Shown: positions 41,244 through 42,754 of the stretch, in pieces
Layout: the number at the start of each line of letters is the position of its first letter
Numbering within the stretch: the stretch's first letter is position 1
Assembly (NCBI GenBank): GCA_023457035.1
Contig: JAEWNN010000053.1
Span: 1 to 42,754, forward strand
Origin: Verrucomicrobiota bacterium
Lineage (GTDB): Bacteria; Verrucomicrobiota; Verrucomicrobiia; Opitutales; Opitutaceae
DNA: 42,754 bases
Direction: 5' to 3'
Program-made: the position numbers and the translations under genes
Notes under the pieces: generated by a model
What the model saw: only the letters and a program-made list of their open reading frames with translations
Databases searched by the model: none
What the model was told of the DNA's origin: nothing

Positions 41244-41618
41244 ATGCCTCGTGTCACCAATGGTCCGGCCTCCCGCAAGCGCCGGAAGAAGGTCCTGAAG
41301 CAGTCGAAAGGCTACTTCGGCAACAAGTCCAAGCTCTTCCGCTACGCCAAGGAGGCGCTCGATCACGCCCTCCAGTACGCGTACGACGACCGGAAGAAGA
41401 AGCGCTCGAACGCGCGCGCCCTCTGGATCGTGCGCCTCAACGCCGCCTGCCGCAATGCCGGCATCAGCTACAGCCGCTTCATCGAGGGTCTGAAGGCCGC
41501 CAACATCGAGCTCGACCGCAAGGTCCTCTCCGATCTCGCCGTGCGCGACGAAGCCGGTTTCGCCGTCGTCGTCGAGCAGGCCCGCGCCGCCCTCGCCACC
41601 AAGGCTGCCAAGGCCTGA
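41244..41618 (+). CDS. rplT: 50S ribosomal protein L20
   Basis: 124 aa, basic. It begins MPRVTNGPASRKRRKKVLKQ and has the conserved SKGYFGNKSKLFRYAKEAL, YAYDDRKKKRSNARALWIVR and the C-terminal NIELDRKVLSDLAVRD. It binds 23S rRNA early in 50S assembly and in many species represses its own operon. An intrinsic terminator follows 25 nt after the stop. Confidence 0.97.
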   Translation: MPRVTNGPASRKRRKKVLKQSKGYFGNKSKLFRYAKEALDHALQYAYDDRKKKRSNARALWIVRLNAACRNAGISYSRFIEGLKAANIELDRKVLSDLAVRDEAGFAVVVEQARAALATKAAKA

Positions 41619-41642
41619 GTTCAGCGAATAGATACCTTTCCG

Positions 41643-41671
41643 AGGCCGGGCGCACGTCGCCCGGCCTTTTT
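41643..41671 (+). terminator. Rho-independent terminator of rpmI-rplT
   Basis: A perfect 10-bp stem (41643-41652 with 41658-41667) with loop CACGT is followed by a T tract (TTTTTG). It lies 25 nt after the rplT stop. Confidence 0.92.
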
Positions 41672-41682
41672 GTTGTTTCCGC

Positions 41683-41779
41683 CCGTGGGGCGGCGCTTCA
41701 GGCCGCCCTGTTCGGCGCCGTGTTCATGCCCGGTGTCTGCACTCTATCGGCCGGGGCGCCCTGAAGGGCCGCCCCACGG
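41683..41779. repeat. Long inverted repeat between rplT and pheS
   Basis: Arms 41683-41702 and 41760-41779 match at 19 of 20 positions (CCGTGGGGCGGC..CTTCAGG), and pairing extends a further 8-10 bases inward with some mismatches. The unit is 97 nt long with a mostly unpaired centre. The right arm starts inside the 71-nt leader of pheS. No transposase is present, so this may be a REP- or MITE-like element or an additional terminator. Confidence 0.75.
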
Positions 41780-41850
41780 CCTGGCGCAGTTCTCCGCCAT
41801 TTCCGGCGTTGCCCGGTCTTCGTTCTCCTTCACTCTGCGCCTCTTCAATC

Positions 41851-42754
41851 ATGCAAGCCGCCCTCCAAGCCCTCGTCGAGAAAGCCCGCGGTGAACTGGC
41901 CGCGCTCAGCGCCCGTCCCGAGTTCGAAGCCGCCAAGGCCCGTTTTGTCGGTCCCAACGGCGAACTCACCGCGATGATGAAGCAGCTCGGCGCCGCGCCG
42001 AAGGAGCAGAAGCCGATCCTCGGCAAGCTCATCAACCAGGCCAAGGGCGAGCTGCAGGGCTTCCTCGACGCCGCGCTCGCCCGTATCGAGCAGGCCGAGA
42101 TCGCCGCGCAGCTCGGGCCCGCCGTCGACCCGACGCTGCCCTCGCCCGACTCCGGCCCCGGCACCACGCACCCGCTCACGCTCGTGCGCGAGGAGCTCTG
42201 CCGCATCTTCCGCAAGGCGGGCTTCGCCGTCGTCGAAGGCCCCGAGGTCGAGACCGAGTGGTTCTGCTTCGACGCGCTCAACACCCCGGCCGACCACCCG
42301 GCGCGCGATCTCCAGGACACGTTCTACCTGCCGGAGAACGCGCTCGTGGCCAACGTCTCCCAGCGCACGAAGGAGCGCTACCTCCTGCGCACGCATACCT
42401 CGTCGGTGCAGATCCGCACGATGCTCAAGCAGAAGCCGCCGGTGCGCATCATCTCGCCCGGCCGCGTGTTCCGCCGCGACACGATCGACGCCACGCACTC
42501 CGCCAACTTCCACCAGCTCGAGGGCCTCTACGTCGACCGCAACGTCACCGTGAAGGACCTCAAGGCGATCCTCGACTACCTCTTCCAGTCGTTGCTCGGC
42601 AAAGACATCAAGACCCGCTTCCGCCCGCACTACTTCGGCTACACCGAGCCGAGCTTCGAGGTCGACCTCTCGGCCAAGCACCTCGGCAAGATCGGCAAGG
42701 AGTGGGTCGAGATCATGGGCTGCGGCATGGTCGACCCGGCCGTGTTCGAGTCCG
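41851..42754 (+). CDS. pheS: Phenylalanyl-tRNA synthetase alpha subunit, N-terminal part (runs off the window)
   Basis: 301 codons are present and the frame is open to the end. An N-terminal coiled-coil (about 1-90) is followed by the class II catalytic domain with FEVVEGPEVETEW-like sequence GFAVVEGPEVETEWFCFDAL, HPARDLQDTFYL, LLRTHTSSVQIRTM (motif 2 region), GRVFRRDTIDATHSANFHQL and GYTEPSFEVDL. It forms the alpha2beta2 enzyme with PheT, which should follow to the right. It charges tRNA-Phe. The ATG at 41851 begins the coiled-coil. Confidence 0.96.
   Translation, partial: MQAALQALVEKARGELAALSARPEFEAAKARFVGPNGELTAMMKQLGAAPKEQKPILGKLINQAKGELQGFLDAALARIEQAEIAAQLGPAVDPTLPSPDSGPGTTHPLTLVREELCRIFRKAGFAVVEGPEVETEWFCFDALNTPADHPARDLQDTFYLPENALVANVSQRTKERYLLRTHTSSVQIRTMLKQKPPVRIISPGRVFRRDTIDATHSANFHQLEGLYVDRNVTVKDLKAILDYLFQSLLGKDIKTRFRPHYFGYTEPSFEVDLSAKHLGKIGKEWVEIMGCGMVDPAVFES

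Overview
The window is about 42.7 kb of very GC-rich, tightly packed bacterial DNA holding roughly 40 protein genes and one tRNA. It looks like the chromosome of a Gram-negative bacterium: it carries mreB, a sigma-70 gene, rpmI-rplT, pheS, a TonB-dependent outer-membrane receptor and an LpxL-type acyltransferase. The protein style and the polyferredoxin/DUF362 pair suggest Verrucomicrobiota, most likely Opitutaceae. That placement is an inference, because no rRNA gene is present. No phage, transposase or CRISPR array is visible.

Left part (1-15.5 kb): the 5' end of mreB, a divergent CPA2 cation/proton antiporter with two TrkA_C domains, a small exported protein, a DsbA-like protein, a POT peptide transporter, a 41-codon ORF closed by a strong terminator, a membrane metallophosphoesterase, a GNAT acetyltransferase, a divergent LysR/isochorismatase-hydrolase pair with nested inverted repeats between them, an exported metallo-beta-lactamase-fold protein, a flavodoxin-fold quinone reductase, a PaaX-like regulator flanked by three related long palindromes, an M29 aminopeptidase and an SGNH hydrolase.

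Central part (15.6-29.7 kb): a cobalamin riboswitch leads a compact B12 uptake and nucleotide-loop assembly operon in the order btuB-btuF-btuC-btuD-cobO-cobQ-cobD-cbiB-cobU-cobT-cobS-cobC. Most junctions are ATGA or longer overlaps. A YjjP/YjjB threonine/serine-exporter-type pair and a second BtuF-like protein without a signal peptide follow on the same strand. Together they import corrinoids, adenosylate them, attach aminopropanol phosphate, activate with GTP, and join alpha-ribazole to give coenzyme B12. Corrin-ring genes are absent from the window.

Right part (29.7-42.7 kb): tRNA-Pro(CGG), a VOC protein, a 656-nt stretch without a recognisable gene, panE-lpxL-like, an exported archaemetzincin-like protein that has lost its whole HExxH zinc motif but keeps the family's C-terminal cysteine pattern, a low-complexity repeat region, a Deg-type serine protease, a primary-type sigma factor, a NapH/NapG-like fused polyferredoxin with a repeat-derived linker, a DUF362 protein separated from it by three 42-nt tandem hairpins with strand-specific covariation, then rpmI-rplT and the start of pheS.

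The strongest candidates for something new are the pseudo-archaemetzincin, the covarying 42-nt hairpin array, the palindromes around the PaaX-like regulator, and the signal-less BtuF paralogue with the YjjP/YjjB pair in the B12 locus. All functions are read from sequence motifs by eye; no database search was run.
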